NCBI GenBank assembly: GCA_963682025.1
Contig: OY821518.1
Coordinates: 234,505,836 to 234,569,835 of the forward strand
Source: Cordilura impudica
Taxonomy: Eukaryota; Arthropoda; Insecta; Diptera; Scathophagidae
Direction of reading: 5' to 3'
Length of the DNA stretch: 64,000 nt
Positions 33,586-44,329 of the stretch are shown piece by piece. The number at the start of each line of letters is the position of its first letter. Positions within the stretch are counted from its first letter, which is position 1. The notes under the pieces are model-generated. The model ran no database searches and was not told where the DNA came from. It saw only the letters and a program-made list of their open reading frames with translations. The position numbers were made by a program, and so were the translations under genes.

Positions 33586-36219
33586 CGTCCCGACATTAAA
33601 TAACAAAGTTTAAAAATTTATTTTAATTAACATCTTTTTTTAACATCTGACAAAAAATAGTATTTTTCTAAACAACAATTTTTTTTACAGGGCAAATAAA
33701 TATTTTATGGCTTACCTACCTACCTACTACTTTTGAAAGCAAGTATGCAGGGTTTATACATGTACTAAAAATACAACTCTTAAAACCATACTATTTTTTC
33801 AACTCTAAAAATTTCAGAATTTTGTAAAAATAAAATAAAATACCGATTTATTTTAATATGCGCTTATTATGGATATACATATACAAAATATATGAATATT
33901 ATTTATAGTATTTTGATATTGGCAACAGTAGTATGTATCAATTTGTAACATTTTGTGATGTTATAAAAATCGCAGAATATTGATATTGATTTTATATAGT
34001 TTCTTTTATTAATTAATTAACTTAAATATTACACCAAAAAATATTGATATTGATGAATTTTTATATTATTAACACAACGACCACAAAAACAACATGCACA
34101 GCTATGACAAAATACAAAATTTAGGAAAACAATATAGGAAAATGTCATATTTTTTTTTACCTTTTCAGTGATTTCTCGGCACCTATGAAACCTATTGTCA
34201 TGATTTAAAAACAGGAACCTTTTCAAGATGTTAGTGAATCATTCTCACTAAAAACAAGCGCCCTATCTGCCCTATTGAGGGCGTTATCACAAGAACACAT
34301 ATTCAAATCATATTTTCTCATGACTTTTTAATTCTTCGCTCAATTCTCGGGACCAGATTAACCGATTTGGACGATTTTAAATAGCAAACTTCTCAGGATG
34401 TTAGTGAATCATTTTTTATACCAAGGAGCACCCTAGCTATCCGATTGAAGCCGTCATCTTGATTTCCACAGACGGACAGACGGACAGACGGACAGACGGA
34501 CAGCTGGACAGACGGACAGACGGACATCGTTATATCAACTTCGCTTGTTATAAGGATCACAAATATATATATTTTATGGGGTCCAGAATTTTTTTTCTAA
34601 TTATTACAAACGGAATGACAAACTTATATATACCCTCTGCACACTGGAGTGGAGGGTATAAAAAGTATGGTTCCGAAGAAGCCTTGGCCTTGTTTATTGA
34701 CAACTTTCCAAAGAAAAAATATGAGATACTACGGGCATCCTTGATGCGACAGGGGCTGACGTTTTACCAGGATACAAGCATATTACGCAAGCCAAAATAA
34801 ATTCACGACCACTGCATACGGAGTTTACGGAAGTCTCTGTGAAAGCCAATCTGCAAGATCTCATGGGCCATACAGCAAAACAGTTGTTGGAGAGTCTTCC
34901 TGAAAATGAGGTGAAAATTCTTCCTGAGAAACAGACATTGATCAGCAAATGGGGCTGCGATGGATCATCCGGACAAAGCATTTATAAGCAAAGGATATCT
35001 TCCGATGACGCTACAATATCGGACGGAAATATGTTTATGGCATCTGTTGTTCCTTTGCGGCTAAAATCTGATGTTTCCCTACACTGGAAAAATCCACGTC
35101 CGTCATCAGTGCATTATTGCCGACCAATAATAATTCAGTTTGCAAGGAAATCGGCAGAACCCATAAGGACCACAGTGAAGGACATTGAAGAACAAATAAG
35201 CAAGATTAAGCCTACAAAGTTGAAAATTGGAGAAGGAAAATATATTGAATGCAATTACAAGTTCCACCTGACCATGGTTGACGGAAAAGTCGTAAACGAA
35301 CTGACAGAAACAACCTCAACACTGTCATGCCCGATTTGCAAAAAGAGTCAGAAGAACTTTGGTAATTTAAACGATTCTACAAACGAGGAGAATTACGAAT
35401 ATGGAATGTTACTATTGCACGCAAGGATAAGGTGTATGGAGTTCTTGCTAAAACTGGCGTATACCCTACCACAAGAGGAGGAAAACTTCGATGAAAATAC
35501 ATCAATAACAGATAAGGAAAAGATCAGAAAGAAGCAAATACAGGATGCTTTTTTTTAAACAAGTTGGACTAAAGGTAGACTGTCCCAAGCACGGATACGG
35601 TAACTCAAACGATGGAAACACTTCTAGGAGATTTTTTGAAAATGATGAGGCAGTAACTAGAATCACTGGAATTGACAACCAAATCGTGAAAAGTTTGGGA
35701 ACGATCTCGAATGTTTTAAACTGCAAAGAAAATGTCAATTCTACAAAATATGGAGAATATGCATCGAAAACTGCATCTCTTTTAGCAGAAATGTATCCAC
35801 AGAAGAAGTTGACCCCGACCGTCCATAAAATATTGGCACATGGCAAAGATATAATTGAGTACCAGTCTTTGCCAATTGGAGAGCTTTCTGAAGAAGCACA
35901 GGAGTCTCTTAACAAATTTTATAAAAAATATAGATTGCAGAACACATTCAAAGCATCAAGGGTAAGGCAAAATGAGGACCTCTTCAACATGTTGGCAGCA
36001 TCTTCCGATCCACTTATTTCTTCCCTGCGGCATGTGAAGTGACGAATAGAGTTAGAAAATAATTATAGTTTAGAAATGATTAGTCTTTTAGATATACCTT
36101 CTCTTACGAATTGTGATGAATATTTTACAGAAAATTGAAAAAATAAATTTAAAAAAGAAGTATTTTTTTTTTTAATTTGTTGGGTAATAATTTAAAACAT
36201 AAAACCCTAAAGAAAAAAG

Positions 36220-37421
36220 TCATGTGAGTCCGATCACAAGGGAGATGGGTAAACATCTAATAATTAAAGAAAACATCAACATCATATTTTCCAGTGCATA
36301 AAAATTAAGTCGATTATGCTGTTTTCTGAAATTCAGTTGATGTTTTCTGAAATGCAATTGATGTTTTCTGAAATTCAATTGATGTTTTCTGAAATACAAT
36401 TAATGTTTTCAGCAATTCAAATGATGCTTTTTGAAATTCTATTGATGTTTTCTGAAATACAATTAATGTTCTCAGCAATTCAATGTTTTCTGAAATTTTA
36501 ATTATGTTTTCTGAAATTCAAATGATGTTTTCTTAAATACAATTGATGTTTTCTGAAATTCTATTGATGTTTTCTGAAATTCAATTGATGTTTTCTGAAA
36601 CTCGAATGATGTTTTCTGAAATTATATTGATGTTTTCTGAAATTCTATTTATGTTTTCTGAAATTCAAATGATGTTTTCTGAAATTATATTGATGTTTTC
36701 TGAAATTCTATTTATGTTTTTTGAAATTCAAATGATGTTTTCTGAAATTATATTGATGGTTTATGAAATACAATTGATGTTTTCTGAAATTCTATTGATG
36801 TTTTCTGTAATTCAATTGATGTTTTCTGAAACTCGAATAATGTTTTCTGAAATTATATTGATGTTTTCTGAAATTCTATTTATGTTTTCTGAAATTCAAG
36901 TGATGTTTTCTGAAATCATATTGATGTTTTCTGAAATTGAATTGATGTTTTCTGAAACTCGAATGATGTTTTCTGAAATTATATTGATGTTTTCTGAAAT
37001 TCTATTTATGTTTTCTGAAATTCAAATGTTTTCTGAAATTATATTGATGGTTTCTGAAATTCGATTTATGTTTTCTGAAATTCAAGTGATGTTTTCTGAA
37101 ATTCTATTGATGTTTTCTGAAATTCAATTGATATTTTCTGAAACTCGAATGATGTTTTCTGAAATTATATTGATGTTTTCTGAAATTCTATTTATGTTTT
37201 CTGAAATTCAAATGATGTTTTCTGAAATTATATTGATGGTTTCTGAAATAGAATTGATGTTTTTTGAAAGACAATTGGAAAATGTTACAAATTATAAGTT
37301 ACAATTATAAGTCACACAGCGTTATCTGCTTCAGCTCACACCGATATGAGTTACGCTGTTTTTGTGATTGTATTGTGAAATAGAAATTTACCCCCCGGCG
37401 CGTATAGATGTTTACACATCA
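36220..37421. mobile_element. MITE copy expanded by a minisatellite
   Basis: Ends match the 374-bp copy at 20896-21269: TCATGTGAGTCCGATCACA then GATGGGTAAACATCT on the left, and GTATAGATGTTTACACATC on the right. The internal hairpin region is replaced by the array at 36316-37270. It lies about 180 bp past the end of the Transib-type gene. Confidence 0.8.
36316..37270 (+). repeat. 21-bp minisatellite (about 45 copies)
   Basis: Unit TGATGTTTTCTGAAATTCAAT with variants ending CTCGA, TATAT or CTATTTA. The variants recur in blocks (CTCGA, TATAT, CTATT, CAAA), giving a higher-order repeat of roughly 4-5 units near 36580-37240. Because 21 is a multiple of 3, a long frame reading (M/L)MFSEI... persists by chance of unit length. 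It has no start context, no flanking coding signal and is not called as a gene. Confidence 0.9.
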
Positions 37422-38195
37422 AAAACGTTTTTATAACGCTATTCGCTCCCTGATTTAATCTCCTTACATTTTGTCTCCAAACACTTCCAATAAAGTGTGC
37501 CTTCATTTTATCTCCAAACACTTACTTTTACCTAGGCTATTAATATTATAGATTTATTGTATTATTGTATTATTTATTAATGAAAGTTGTCAACATATAA
37601 TTGTGTCAATATTACTATATTGAAAAAAGAAAAAAAACAGAAAAAACATTTCCAAATAGAGTAGAGACGCGGTTTTCTTTAGAACTCAAATAAAACTAAA
37701 CAAAATACCGAAATATTTTGGTGCAATTCTGGAAATCATTGTGGTTTGTGAATAAAAACATCTATTCAAGCAGTAAGCTCTATCTACATGTGTATAGCAA
37801 GCAACTGCTAGGTTTGTCATACTTGATGGTTGCAGTTGTATGCTATACATTCATGGCGCTTTCTGTTGGTTGATGAATCAGCTAAATAATTGTAGCTTCC
37901 ATTTCCGTAAATAGTTCCGCTACCGTAAGGGAAGTTTGTGATTTTTACCCCCCTGATCGCATAGATGTTTACACATCAAAAAATAAAAACAATCTAAAAA
38001 TGTAAAAATAATATTTTTTAGTTACCATAAAATTGATTTTTCTACAAATTTTAACTTTGATAACCCATAAGTAGCCCCTACAAATCGTAGCACCCTTTCC
38101 AAACGCTCATTGCATAGGCTAAACAGTTATCTATCATATGCTGCTTAAATTGTTCAATTATGTTATTCGGTTCAAAAGATATGATTTTTGCAACG
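37422..38195. other. Unassigned DNA with one MITE end
   Basis: 37928-37978 carries only the right end of the MITE family (TTACCCCCCTGATCGC, then ATAGATGTTTACACATC). CTCCAAACACTT occurs twice near 37476 and 37511 in imperfect direct repeats. Nothing coding. Confidence 0.5.
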
Positions 38196-38199
38196 AAAA

Positions 38200-38612
38200 A
38201 ACTCAAATGGCGCAACTGTGCAACGGCGAGTATTAAGCTAACTATGACAGCGTTTAAGTGATGAAATTAAGGAAAAAAGCCGTATTTGGCAAAAAAGAAA
38301 TGATTGTTTTGTCAAGACAATGCACTAGTTCCAAATACACTATTTCGATGTTCCAAATCCATGAATTAAAGTTCGAATTGCTTCATCACGCACATAATTC
38401 GCCAGATTTAGTTCCCTCCGATAATTTTTTATTTCCATACTTGAAAAAATAGCTCGGTGGTAAAAGATTTGCCAAAGATTTGAAGAAGTGGAGTCAGCGT
38501 TTGATGGCTATTTTTAGGAGTTAGACAGTTCTTACTATGAGCAGGGTATCGAAGCTATTGAATATCGTTGGGAAAAGTGTATTGAGCTAAAAGGAGATTA
38601 TGTTGGGAAATA
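38200..38612 (+). pseudogene. mariner transposase relic, C-terminal half
   Basis: Frame 1 (to 38452) reads SPDLVPSDNFLFPYLKK, the mariner SPDLAPSDYFLF.LKK block holding the third catalytic residue. After a stop, GGKRFAKDLKKWSQ continues, and a third frame gives YYEQGIEAIEYRWEKCIELK and GDYVGK to TAA at 38610-38612, the usual mariner C-terminus. Two shifts and a stop make it dead. Its family differs from the relic at 1560. Confidence 0.82.
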
Positions 38613-38679
38613 AAGAAAGGTTGTCAGGGCGGGATGTTCTGGGACCGCCCTTGTATATACATAGCAACATTAATCCTAA

Positions 38680-39640
38680 GGGGAGGATCTTTTGTAGTTA
38701 CGTAGACTTATATTAATGCTATAAGAAAAGAGGTCTTAGATCTAACTCTTTCTAGTCCTTTCTCTAAGTGCGTTCTATAATATAATCAAAAAGAGTATAT
38801 TGGAAGAAATTCTGTGGTAACTTGGAAGACACTCCCACAGTACCAGACTTTAGAAGACCCTTAACAAATCCTCATTAAATGACATGAGGGCTCATAAGGA
38901 AATATTGGGCTTGCTTTTAAGGTCCATTTTCCGCGAAAAAAGTGTCTCCACTAATTCCTATAGTATGTAATTTAGTCTGTCGTATGTAAGTTTAGATACT
39001 CTTAAGAGTAGGTGGGCTATCAACTTCGAACCTTTTAAACCACCTGGTAGTGATGGACCCTTCCCATCACTTTAGACCTTTAGATCCAGTTTTATATAGT
39101 GAGGAAGGGGGGAAATCTACAGAATTGGCTTTGCACCACCTTGTCGAAAAGACAGAAAAGACCCAGAGTTACAGAGAAATTGTTTTATGTGCTTATGTGC
39201 ATTTTAGTTTCTCTTTTCAGTAATCTAAATTCAATGTAGGTGGATAAGGTGAGTTATGCCCACTATGGCCATTAATTCGGTAACATTAAACGCGGGCAAG
39301 GCTAATATTACAAGAGCAAACTACTCGTCCTCAGTAATAGGTTATTTGGTATACATGTTAGAGGAGCGTGGTATCAAGGCAATCGGATATGGGGAAGATC
39401 CAGTACTTATTATACCTCGAAAACTTAACAATAGTATTTTAGATATTATGGTATCTATCAACCCTAGCAAGATTATGCTAGTACCGTTTACTCGTAAATC
39501 TTGGTTTCAATATGTATTGAGTGCAACTACTGCCCGTCTGCGGGTTTTCGAAGTACTTATCGAAATTAAGAAACCCCTATTTGGGCTTTGTTAGTTTATA
39601 ATGCCTCATTATATTTTGCCTAAAATTAAATTTTTCCGAA
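38680..39640 (+). pseudogene. Non-LTR retrotransposon reverse transcriptase relic
   Basis: In order on the plus strand: SWKEFCGNLEDTPTVPDFRR (pre-RT linker, near 38815), then INFEPFKPPGSDGPFPSL (RT block with the PPGxDG signature, 39018-39071), LALHHLVEKTEKTQSYREIV (39126-39185) and, in the 112-codon frame 39256-39594, GYGEDPVLIIPRKL (the YADD site changed to YGED) and INPSKIMLVPFTRKS (the GLxVNPxKTELVLFTRK block). Order and motifs fit a jockey/Loa-like arthropod LINE. The altered active site and stops show it is dead. No 5' end, poly(A) tail or duplication seen. Confidence 0.78.
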
Positions 39641-40014
39641 GAACATGCAATTGTCTGTCTTCGGCACAATTGTAGCCATGGTCTAGGAGAAAAAAGTGTA
39701 AAACAAACTAACCCGAAAAAACTGCATTTAGTGCCTCGAAATTGCTAAAATGTCGAATAATTTGCATCCAAAGAATACGTCTTTTTTTTAAACTTTATTT
39801 CCATCAAAATGAAAAAAAAATATATTAATTTTCCAGCTGTAAACATGAATTAATCAATATCCATTACTCTCGCTGAAGCCCGTGAAGTTCATGCTTTTGG
39901 TTTTTTCGCCGTTGGTTCCGGTCCATGATATGTATCATCATCATCAGCTGAGCTTGATTACATTCAATGGCATATCTCTTTCGGTGTGGCCTTCAATTGT
40001 TCAGTTGTTTTTTA

Positions 40015-40232
40015 CTCATATGAAGCGAATTCCAGATCTTTGCTTAAATCTATCAAAAACAAAAAAAAAAAAATAAAAAAAAAAATAGTGAACAAGATCG
40101 ACCTAGTCCCCATAAAAATATAGCATCCGATATGAACTTTTTCATATCCGAAGGCATAAAAATTAATATCAATTCCTCTAAAATTTGGTATCGTACAGTC
40201 GGTATAGACCGAATACAATTTTCTTACATGTT
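40015..40232 (+). mobile_element. DINE-1-like fragment, 3' part
   Basis: Contains CCGATATGAACTTTTTCATA and ends GTATCGTACAGTCGGTATAGACCG...TTTTCTTACATG. The palindrome is degraded, and an A-rich run has grown at 40060-40085. Confidence 0.65.
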
Positions 40233-40294
40233 TTAGCATTTTTTTAGAGATATCTTGGAGATATCTTTAGAAAATATCTTTAGAAGATATCTTT

Positions 40295-40530
40295 GAACAA
40301 TGATGTCCGATTTACCCCGTTTGAAAGATCAACCTGTTCGAAATAATCCTAAACAGTATTGTCCTAAGTTTACTTAGGTAAATGGTTTATTTTGTCAATG
40401 AGCGTGATTTCAATAGACAGACGAACAGACGCACGGACAGATAGACAGACGGACATCGCTAAATAGACTCGAGTTTTTATAAGGTTCAGGAATATATATA
40501 TACTTCGTGGGGTCGCAAATTAGTTTTTCG
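40295..40530. mobile_element. Fragment of the third DINE-like family
   Basis: TTTACTTAGGTAAATGGTTT near 40367, then ACAGACG units and ACATCGCTAAATAGACTCG (40452-40470), then TTCGTGGGGTCGCAA. It pairs with 29225-29475. Confidence 0.5.
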
Positions 40531-41009
40531 ATGCGTTACAAATGGATTGAGAAACTGAAATGAATGAAACTGAGGAATGAATAATTTTTATTGAAGATAG
40601 TATAAGTAACTAAACAAAATCGGAATTTTATTTTAATGCAAAATAAAGTTTATAAAGAAAATCAGCATATTTGTGGACTTGCAATCCAGTTATTTAGTAA
40701 AAATGTGAAAATGGGGAAAATGGGCATTTTTGCGATTTTTAAGGCACTGGATGCACTTTTTTCGATAGATTTGTTCCGCTTTGTTTTCTCCTATTCAATA
40801 TTTACTACTTTGTTCCAGATACAAAAGAGAAATTCCGTACGGTTACCGAGTTATAACCATTTTTGGGGCTACTTTCAGGTGCAATAGTCAGAATTGAGTC
40901 CCAAAATCATGAGTTGTACTGTGTTATATTTTGAGTTACTTCAGTCAAAGCAATAACACAACTATGATTAGATCGAAAACCTAATTGTCTAGTCGACAAC
41001 AAACCATTA
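40531..41009. other. Unassigned DNA
   Basis: No gene or repeat recognised. An 83-codon open frame at 40636-40887 has no domain features and is not supported. Confidence 0.3.
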
Positions 41010-42830
41010 TTAGAGATGGGAAATGGGTAAATACCCAATTGGTAAATACCTGGTAAAATGGGTAAATTGGGTAAAAATTGGTAAATACCCGGGTATTTAT
41101 CCAAAAGGTGGGTATAAACTATATTGTAGAAAATTTGGTGGACAAACACGTTGTGCAGTAAAATTTCATGAATTTTATAATAAATAGAAATTGAAATGCT
41201 TACAGAGCACTTGAAAAATAACAATTTAAGACAATAACTCTATTATATACATTTATTTAATATTTATTTTTGCAACATTACATTATGCAGTAGTATTCAC
41301 TGTCACTATCACTGTCGCTGAACGATCCATTGTAAGTTTCACTCCGAAAAGAATTAAAAGATGAATGAGGTGTAGATTGGGTAATACCAGTGGAAGTAGA
41401 AGGTCCTTCCTCAAATGAATTAGCAGAATTCGTGGTTTTATCCTCAGCCGGTACAATTTGTAGGGAAGTATCCTTTTTCCGTATGTCTTTATTGGCGAGA
41501 TTAAAATTATGGGCTATAAAAGATACTTTTCCGGCATTAACTGCAGTTAATCTGTTCCGTTTTTTTGAGTGTATGAAACTTTGAGTGCTGAATGAGCGTT
41601 CAGTGGCAGCTAAAGTGCATGGAGCAGTTAATACACGAACCGCTATTCTGCTTAATTCTGTGGACGTGCAAATACTTTTCCACCATGTCGAAGGAGATAT
41701 TTCTTCTATGCAGCTCCACACAAAATTTTTAGCCCACAAACCCTCTCTAGCTTTATAGTTTGCTAAGTCTGCCATTATATTTATATTCAAATTGGTACCC
41801 ATATCGTAAATAAACTCCATTGCAATTAGACAATCGGATGAACTTAAATCATGCCCTTGACTGTTGGGGTCAAGGAAACTAGCAGCCAAATGTATTGGTT
41901 TTACAGACATTTTCAACCTTTCATCAAAGGTAGACAACAATTCTTGTTTTTCTTTATCATCAATTTCAGTTATTGGTATAAATGCATCTCGTAGCTTATC
42001 TCGAATGTCTTTAAAGGCTAAATATACTCGATGAATACTATATTGTTTAGATTCGAAAATAGTTATCCATTGCGCCATCGGTTGAAATAGTTTTAAATTG
42101 AAGTCCAGCATATTCCAAAAATCTTCACTTAGTATTGATGACTTTGTTGTAGCCTTCAGGTTCACTTTTTCGTGAACAGCCAAAGCTTGAAGCGGAACTT
42201 TACTGTTTATCAAGCTATTTGATGATGTTACGTAGCTGCCCCATCTCGTTTTAACAGGAAGCTTTAATTGCTCTCCTGATCCTTTCTCTTTGCAGATTTT
42301 AGAAAATATCGACCAAAAAACTTTATTGTACTTTATTGCTTTTACTATCTCAATAACTAATAAAAAACAGTTCTTTAAGGTAGAGCATTTTAAGAAATCA
42401 TCACTTATTAAATTGAGGCAATGTGCTGCACAATTTAGAGGTATTACGTGGGGATATGCCTTCTTAACTTCCTTAAGTGCACCTTGGATATTTCTTGCAT
42501 TATCGCCAATCAAAACTACGAACTTTTGTTCACCGTATTCCTTCATGACGTTCATAACTTCTTTAGCGAGATAAGCAGAAGTGTGACTGTTGCTTTCCGT
42601 TGCCAAACTTCGAACAAAAACAATCTCTGGCTTAGAAATTAGAAAATTTATTACACCTTCAGTACGAATGTTGCTCCATCCGTCACACTGCAGATGCAAG
42701 TACCTTGCTGACTTTAGTTGTGTAGTAATAACGTTTGCCGTTTCATTATATAGTTTGTTTAAAAATTTATTTGAAATTGCCTTTCTGTTTGGCAATTTAT
42801 ATGAAGGTTGCATGTTGAATGTGTTGGTTG
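41010..42830 (-). mobile_element. hAT element, 5'-truncated
   Basis: The downstream end at about 41010 reads TAGAGATGGGAAATGGGTAA, a hAT-type terminal repeat, and 41024-41100 is full of GGTAAATACCC repeats in both orientations (subterminal repeats). The other end is cut off at a Helitron 3' end near 42831. The coding region fills most of it. Confidence 0.7.
41278..42830 (-). CDS. hAT transposase, 511+ codons without a stop, N-terminus missing
   Basis: Cut-and-paste transposase with an RNase H-like fold. ATG at 42813-42811 opens 511 codons, but the frame continues upstream (TFNMQPSYKLPNRKAISNKF reads like mid-protein hAT), so the BED zinc finger and the true start are lost. Visible parts: LHLQCDGWSNIRTEGVINF (DUF659 start, catalytic Asp), VLIGDNARNIQGALKEV, LNCAAHCLNLI (the hAT CxxH region), RWGSYVTS, and the C-terminal dimerisation domain WWKSICTS, LTAPCTLAATERSFST (the usual P-x-SxAxxERxFS), then RNRLTAVNAGKVSFI. 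It ends in an acidic tail with TAA-flanked Met. No frameshift over 1.5 kb suggests recent activity or selection. Confidence 0.88.
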
Positions 42831-42887
42831 TTGAAAAGTAAAGCTGCCTAGAAACTGCACTCGAATTTCGAGCGCTGGAATCTGCTA
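42831..42887 (+). mobile_element. Helitron 3' end abutting the hAT gene
   Basis: TTGAAAAGTAAAGCTGCCTA, hairpin CTCGAATTTCGAG and CTAG at 42884-42887 followed by T. Only the last ~57 bp of the family are present. The hAT coding frame begins within 20 bp. Confidence 0.75.
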
Positions 42888-43118
42888 GTATAAAATAAAT
42901 CTCTCAGATTTATGTATATCATGGCTTTGCTTTGAATTTTTTGGATCGAGCTACTAAAGGAACTGTAGCATCAGAGAAACTTATTAAGTTAGTTTCAAGA
43001 AAATAAAGTTGATATTTTCGGAGGTCATATAATAAAGATTTTTCAAATTAATATGTCCGATATTAGAATATAGTAAATTATAATTTAAGTTTTAAATTAT
43101 GTTGTAATAATTTAGTTT

Positions 43119-43252
43119 ATCAAATTGTTTACTTTTTTTAAATATTTTGTTTATATTTGTTATAAATAGTGCAATATATTAATGTAGACGTAAAATCCAG
43201 GTTGAGGATATGAAATGTTCGGCACAGCCGAATTTAACACTATTACTTGTTG
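43119..43252 (+). mobile_element. DINE2-family 3' end fragment
   Basis: CAAATTGTTTACTTTTTTTA to hairpin TTCGGCACAGCCGAA and CACTATTACTTGTT. The GGTGGAGGGTATC box is mutated to GGTTGAGGATATG. Confidence 0.7.
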
Positions 43253-43298
43253 TTATGTCAGCCAAACAATTCATTAGTAAAAATATTTAAAAAAAAAA

Positions 43299-44320
43299 TC
43301 ATGTGAGTCCGATCACAGGGGAGATGTGTAAACATCTGGTAATAAATAAAATGCAGAAAACAGCGACAAAAAGGTTATTTCATATAATAATTTTTTCACC
43401 AAACAATCATAAGTCATACCGATTTGTCTTAATGGTCACATCTTACGCGTAAGATGTGACTCTCACATGTACGCTGTTTTTATACCCTATACCACTATGT
43501 GGTTTGGGTATAATGACTTTGTGCTGCTGTTTGTAACAACCAAAAATATTTGACCTAGACCCATCTTTAATTATACCGATCGAATCAGAATCACTTTCTG
43601 AGTTGATTTAACAATGTCCGTCCGTCCGTCCGTCCGTCTGTGTGTCCATGTAAAGTTTGTAATCAAACTGCAGGTCGCAAATATGAATATATTTTGATGA
43701 AATTTGGTACATAAGCTTTTATCGGCCATGGGATAAACGCTATTGAAATTGGTGAGAATCGGTCCATGTTCAGACCTAGCCCCCATACAAATTACCCCTA
43801 TGAAATCGACATAAATTGCCATAAGATCCAAATTGTCATATAGATCTTACTCAAATTGGGTTTTGTATGCGTTCATTACGTCCATTAATGAGTAGTCCAA
43901 AAATGATCCTTTTGGCCCCATATAGAGCTGATTCCCGATTTTCACTTAAATCTATTAAAAAACAAAAATATTGCACTGATTCTTGTCAGATTTTGTTTGC
44001 ATATATTTTTGCAAAATACAAGAGACTTTACCAAACATGATCAGGATCGGTCCATTTTTGGACCTAGTCCCCATATACATATAGCATCCGATATGAACTT
44101 TTTCATATCTGCAGCCAAAAAAATTAATAAAAATCCCACTCAGATTTGGTTTTTGCTTATTTTCTATGTCCAGTTAGTTAGGCCTAACAGATAGAGTTTC
44201 TAAACGCATAGTATAGGGTATCGTATAGTCGGTCTAGACCGACTATAATTTTCTTACTTGTTGTGATTGTATTGTGAAATAGAAATTTACCCCCGTGTGC
44301 GTATAGATGTTTACATATCA
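43299..44320. mobile_element. MITE copy interrupted by a DINE
   Basis: Left end TCATGTGAGTCCGATCACAG, AGATGTGTAAACATCT; right end GTATAGATGTTTACATATCA. The DINE 43479-44262 lies between GTACGCTGTTT and TTGTGATTGTATTG. The intact copy at 20896 reads straight through this point (GCTGTTTTTGTGATTG), giving an empty site. Confidence 0.82.
43479..44262 (+). mobile_element. DINE-1-like element, best-bounded copy
   Basis: About 784 bp, from TTTATACCCTATACCACTAT to ATTTTCTTACTTGTT. Boundaries are set by the interrupted MITE. TCCG core at 43618-43637, perfect 24-bp palindrome at 44224-44247. No base of the MITE appears lost; the target is a run of T. Confidence 0.93.
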
Positions 44321-44329
44321 AAAAGTAAA

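Larger units (their letters stand above)
29020..34662 (-). mobile_element. Long (5.6 kb) DINE2-family insertion inside the Transib gene
   Basis: The 3' end lies at 29020 (CAAGTAAGAGTGTTAAATTCGG, hairpin TTCGGCTATGCCGAA, GATACCCTCCACC) and the 5' end at 34662 (CTGGAGTGGAGGGTATA). Transposase codons stop at the first junction and resume at the second, so both ends belong to one insertion. The ends match the other DINE2 copies; the interior carries hAT pieces, two MITEs and a tandem duplication. The ACGG-type core is long at 34471-34525 and broken by one GCTGG unit. Confidence 0.75.
28496..36041 (+). pseudogene. Second Transib/RAG1-like transposase, split by a 5.6 kb insertion
   Basis: N-terminal part at 28496-29019 (MALNNLKLFELFRR..., with KYEDWLNEDT, GAKGRPNKSIEECS, RKRKLAD aligning to the 19.1 kb copy). 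The rest is at 34663-36041. Breaks: an in-frame TAG at 28931, a frameshift near 34750, and one extra T in the T8 run near 35550. Catalytic blocks are kept: WGCDGSSGQ (Asp 34959-34961), LTMVDGKVVNELT (Asp 35280-35282) followed by a CPICKK zinc knuckle, GNSNDGNTSRRFFEND, VHKILAHGKDIIEY, and LSEEAQESLNK (Glu 35902-35904). These match the RAG1 D-D-E core order. It differs clearly from the 19.1 kb copy, so two Transib lineages exist here. Terminal repeats were not located. Confidence 0.82.

Noticed and set aside
36543..37310. 255-codon open frame of repeated MFSEI-type heptapeptides
   Set aside because: It results from a 21-bp minisatellite; every frame-preserving array of this unit would be open. 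No start context, splice sites or conserved flank.
40636..40887. 83-codon plus-strand frame
   Set aside because: Phe/Ser-rich, no homology or splice context; expected by chance in AT-rich DNA.
42831..42887. hAT gene as proven Helitron cargo
   Set aside because: Only the Helitron 3' end is present and no 5' TC end was found to the left, so capture is kept as a hypothesis only.
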